64,000 bases of DNA from JAWPMT01 sp965267435. Lineage in GTDB: Bacteria > Bacteroidota > Bacteroidia > Cytophagales > Cyclobacteriaceae. Each line of letters begins with the position of its first letter. The stretch's first letter is position 1. The notes under the pieces were generated by a model. It was not told the origin of the DNA. It searched no databases and worked only from the letters and a program-made list of their open reading frames with translations. This document shows positions 61,432-64,000 of the stretch, piece after piece. The stretch is taken from positions 2,170,001 through 2,234,000 of the forward strand of contig OZ253960.1 in NCBI GenBank assembly GCA_965267435.1, in the 5' to 3' direction. The translations under genes were made by a program, and so were the position numbers.

Positions 61432-63330
61432 TCAACTCAACCCATTCAAAAACGGAACCAGATCAGTATCCTTGGCGAGACCGAGTTTCTTCTTCAGGCG
61501 GTACTTGGACTTGAGGATGCTGTCAGGCAGGACATTGAGCAGGGCGGCGATCTCTTTGGTGGTCAGGTTCATGCGGAGGAAGGCGGCGAGGCGCATCTCG
61601 CTCTCGGAGATGTCGCCCATCTCCCGGAGCTTCTTGTCGAAGTCGTTGTGGACGTCGACGAAAAAGGATTTGAAGATCTCCCAGTTCTTGTCGGAGGCAT
61701 TCTCCTTCTTGAGGAGGGTGACGATGCGGCGAAACTCTACCTTGAACTTCTCGGGGGACTCCCGCAGCTGCTCGAGGTTGTCCTTGAGCTCCTGGATGAA
61801 GACGTTCTTCTGCACCAGGTGCAGGGTCTGGCTGGCGAGCTCCTTCTTCTTGTGCTCGAGCTCCTTGTGGTAAAGGGCCTCGCGCTTTTCGCGCTCGATG
61901 CGGTTCTTCTTCATGCGCTGGCGGAAGCCAAAGAACATGAGGCCTGAGATTGCGAAAAAGGCCACCATGCCGCCTCCGTAGAGGCGCTTGGTCTGTTGGT
62001 CGGCACGCGCCTGGGCGTTGAGGCTCCTGATCTCCTCGTCCTGCAGTGCCAAGGCTGCTTCGTTCTGCTCGGTCTCATGGATCACCCTGAGCTCTTCGAT
62101 CGTCTTGACTTTCTCTTTGTTGAGGATGGTGTCGCTGAGGGTCTTGTACTCGCGAAATAGCTCCAGGGCACTTGCCGTCTGTCCCAGCATCTCCAACGCC
62201 CGGCTACCATGCTTGAGGGCCAGGCTATGGATGGAGAGGCTCGTCGTAGCTTCAGCGTAATCGATGACCTGCCGAGACAGCGACAATGCCTGCTGCGGAT
62301 TGTTTAGGGCCAGGTAGACCTCTGCCAATTGGTTTCGGGCGATCGCAATACGCCGCTGGGCATTGATGGATTCCGACATCTGTATCGACTGCCGCAGAAA
62401 TTCGATGGCCTTTACGGGATCGTCTAGTTTTAGGTGGACACCACCGATATTGCTCAACGCCGCGGCTTCGATCGCGCTGACCTGGGCCACCTGGGCCTGA
62501 TGGATGCTCCGCTCAAAAAAGTCAAGCGCCTCCTCGAACAGTCCAAGCGACTTGTAACCTACTCCGATGTCGTTGAGGGCCTGGGCCTGGTAGTAGTGGT
62601 CTTCATACACCTCGTAGATCCTCAGTGCCCGCTGGTTGTAGGCGATCGACTGGTCGAAGTTCTCGAAGTTGTACTCCAGTGTCGCCAGGTGATTGAGGGC
62701 ATCGGCGATGCGGATAGAGTCGCCAATCAACTCAAACAGCCGCAGCCCTTCCAACACGTGGGTCAAGGCGATGGCATAATAACCGCGGTTTTGGTTGATG
62801 GTCCCTTTGAAATCACGGGCCAAGGCCATGCCCATCGTATCCTGCTGTGCGGTGCAGTGAGCAAGGTCCAGAGAGTTGATACTGTCGGTCTCGTCGAGGT
62901 TGCCCTGGCTGAACTCAAGAATAGCCAGACCCCGGTAGGCCTGGGAAATGAAAATGGCATTGTCGACCTCCTTCCCCAGCTCGAGGCTGAGAACGTAGTG
63001 ATGCCGGGCACTGTCCAACTGGTCGAGGTTATAGTGGCTGTGGGCTACCTGGTAGTGGGCGAGTGCCGTCGCCGTCGGGTCGCCCAAACTATCCGAGCGC
63101 TGCAACTGCAGATAGGCAAAGGATTGCGCCTGCTCGATGTCGCGGTACATGTAATAGTTCACGATGTGATTGATCGTGCGTAGCTGGGTGGTGTCGGTCT
63201 GGGTGGGGTACAGCGTGAGGAGGCTGTCGATGTCCAACAGGTTTTGTGTGACGCCGACGTGGGCCATCGTACAGAACGTCGTAATCCACAAAAACCGCCT
63301 GAGGCTGGCGGTCCTGTCGCAGCGTTTCAT
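61432..63330 (-). CDS. TPR protein with C-terminal LuxR-type helix-turn-helix
   Basis: About 632 residues from the ATG at 63330, giving a signal peptide (LRRFLWITTFCTMAHVGVTQ); another ATG is at 63354. The periplasmic part (about 30-440) consists of tetratricopeptide repeats (ALNHLATLEYNFENFDQSIA; ALNDIGVGYKSLGLFEEALD). One membrane helix (GGGMVAFFAISGLMFFGF, near 455) leads to a coiled coil and a LuxR-type DNA-binding end (SESEMRLAAFLRMNLTTKEI; SILKSKYRLKKKLGL). This one-component membrane regulator type is typical of Bacteroidota. It is divergent from the cytolysin-like gene and may control it. Confidence 0.88.
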   Translation of the reverse strand: MKRCDRTASLRRFLWITTFCTMAHVGVTQNLLDIDSLLTLYPTQTDTTQLRTINHIVNYYMYRDIEQAQSFAYLQLQRSDSLGDPTATALAHYQVAHSHYNLDQLDSARHHYVLSLELGKEVDNAIFISQAYRGLAILEFSQGNLDETDSINSLDLAHCTAQQDTMGMALARDFKGTINQNRGYYAIALTHVLEGLRLFELIGDSIRIADALNHLATLEYNFENFDQSIAYNQRALRIYEVYEDHYYQAQALNDIGVGYKSLGLFEEALDFFERSIHQAQVAQVSAIEAAALSNIGGVHLKLDDPVKAIEFLRQSIQMSESINAQRRIAIARNQLAEVYLALNNPQQALSLSRQVIDYAEATTSLSIHSLALKHGSRALEMLGQTASALELFREYKTLSDTILNKEKVKTIEELRVIHETEQNEAALALQDEEIRSLNAQARADQQTKRLYGGGMVAFFAISGLMFFGFRQRMKKNRIEREKREALYHKELEHKKKELASQTLHLVQKNVFIQELKDNLEQLRESPEKFKVEFRRIVTLLKKENASDKNWEIFKSFFVDVHNDFDKKLREMGDISESEMRLAAFLRMNLTTKEIAALLNVLPDSILKSKYRLKKKLGLAKDTDLVPFLNGLS

Positions 63331-63504
63331 CGATTGAAGGGTGGGTTTGCACATACCTCATAATTACATAATTAATCCATGAATCAAAAAGCCCCTGTCC
63401 ATGGCTGCCAACAGTGGAATTCGGTTATCAAACAACCCCATACCATCTTATATACCTAACAATCAATACATTAACTACCCATTAATCACAGATAATTTTC
63501 CTCC

Positions 63505-63546
63505 TGTCCATGTCCTTTCCTCGAGCTTGTCCATGTTTTGTCCATG
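63505..63546. promoter_or_regulatory. Cluster of TGTCCATG motifs in divergent promoter
   Basis: TGTCCATG occurs at 63505, 63528 and 63539 with spacings of 23 and 11 bp, about two and one helix turns, and once more at 63396. They lie between the regulator and the cytolysin-like gene and may bind the LuxR-type protein. This is inference. Confidence 0.4.
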
Positions 63547-63615
63547 CCAAAAAATAGGTTGCCCCTACCTGATCGCCGTATGTTTGACTCACAAATCAAT
63601 GACCATTATCTGTCT

Positions 63616-64000
63616 ATGAACACTATGCTATTACATACCCAAGTCCCCATCATTTGCTGCCTGTTTCTCCTCCTTTCTTGTAGCGACGGAGACGTCGCCG
63701 GACCGCTGATCTCACCGGAAGAAGCACAAGAGTTTAACACCATGGTGGACGACCTCGAGACCTTCTCCCAGCCGGAGGAGAAAAGCGAACCCGAAGAGGT
63801 GGATACCTCCAATCCAGCACGCGACGACGTGGACGAATCTCTCGAATGCACCACCATCACTTACCAAGCTGCGCCGGGGTTTGACCAGATGCTCGCCATT
63901 GACCCTACCACCGACGTAATCTATCCGGGAGCACTGCTGCAAGGCACCTCGATTCCCACCGGAGAATACATTCCTATTGTATCGGATCGTGCGCCCATCA
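63616..64000 (+). CDS. Cholesterol-dependent-cytolysin-like lipoprotein, 3' end outside window
   Basis: The frame opens with a lipoprotein signal (CCLFLLLSC) and an acidic segment directly after the cysteine (SDGD), which in Bacteroidota can direct surface exposure. A Glu/Asp/Ser/Pro-rich linker follows (about 30-80). Then comes the recognisable start of the thiol-activated cytolysin family: FDQMLAIDPTTDVIYPGALL followed by GTSIPTGEYIPI and RAPI, parallel to the TYPGALQLADKAF...KRKPI region of streptolysin O. The gene runs off the window at residue about 128, so the pore-forming domains and the undecapeptide cannot be checked. Identification is by one conserved stretch; the family is Gram-positive for the most part, with some Gram-negative members. 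Confidence 0.75.
   Translation, partial: MNTMLLHTQVPIICCLFLLLSCSDGDVAGPLISPEEAQEFNTMVDDLETFSQPEEKSEPEEVDTSNPARDDVDESLECTTITYQAAPGFDQMLAIDPTTDVIYPGALLQGTSIPTGEYIPIVSDRAPI

Overview
The window looks like a chromosome segment of a marine-type Bacteroidota bacterium, probably Saprospiraceae or a Lewinella relative. This is an inference from gene content: a TPR protein fused to a LuxR-type helix-turn-helix, a TonB-C protein with MORN/YwqK-like repeats, many lipoproteins with short lipoboxes, weak or absent Shine-Dalgarno sequences, and intergenic spaces packed with palindromic repeats. No rRNA, tRNA or CRISPR array was seen.

Layout. Positions 1-2551 hold a compact operon: small membrane protein, ArsM-like methyltransferase, DsrE-like protein, cysteine desulfurase. 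Positions 2605-24924 are mostly housekeeping or metabolic genes: secreted alpha/beta hydrolase, a 1316-residue Cache-type membrane protein, beta-lactamase-fold hydrolase, WYL regulator, RmuC, TspO-like protein, NTF2-like protein, several hypotheticals, Old Yellow Enzyme and a DltE-like SDR. They are separated by long repeat-filled spacers at 9.9-10.3, 15.8-16.1, 18.4-19.2, 23.1-24.1 and 24.9-25.7 kb.

Positions 26606-51058 form a dense defence and DNA-processing island, nearly all on the minus strand. It holds a 1601-residue exonuclease-RecQ-UvrD fusion, an AbiV protein, a tight three-gene module (PD-(D/E)XK/DUF5655 nuclease, unknown 521-residue protein, PLD-type nuclease), a 37-residue membrane peptide gene, an ATPase-TOPRIM protein overlapping a GIY-YIG nuclease, a complete type I restriction-modification operon, a 359-residue possible nuclease and a TM0106-type nuclease-helicase. 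The three-gene module and the ATPase/GIY-YIG pair are the best candidates for undescribed systems.

Positions 51.2-57.6 kb hold a decayed GIY-YIG fragment, a two-gene membrane/envelope operon, a coiled-coil membrane protein, an intact GIY-YIG paralogue of the fragment, and a TonB-C protein with a partner. A secreted S9 peptidase follows, then about 1.3 kb of duplicated repeats. The window closes with a TPR-LuxR regulator divergent from a cholesterol-dependent-cytolysin-like lipoprotein gene that runs off the end.

At least seven dispersed repeat families were recognised by eye. One (family D, 15786-16140 and 23787-23972) has terminal inverted repeats and flanking direct repeats that look like target-site duplications.
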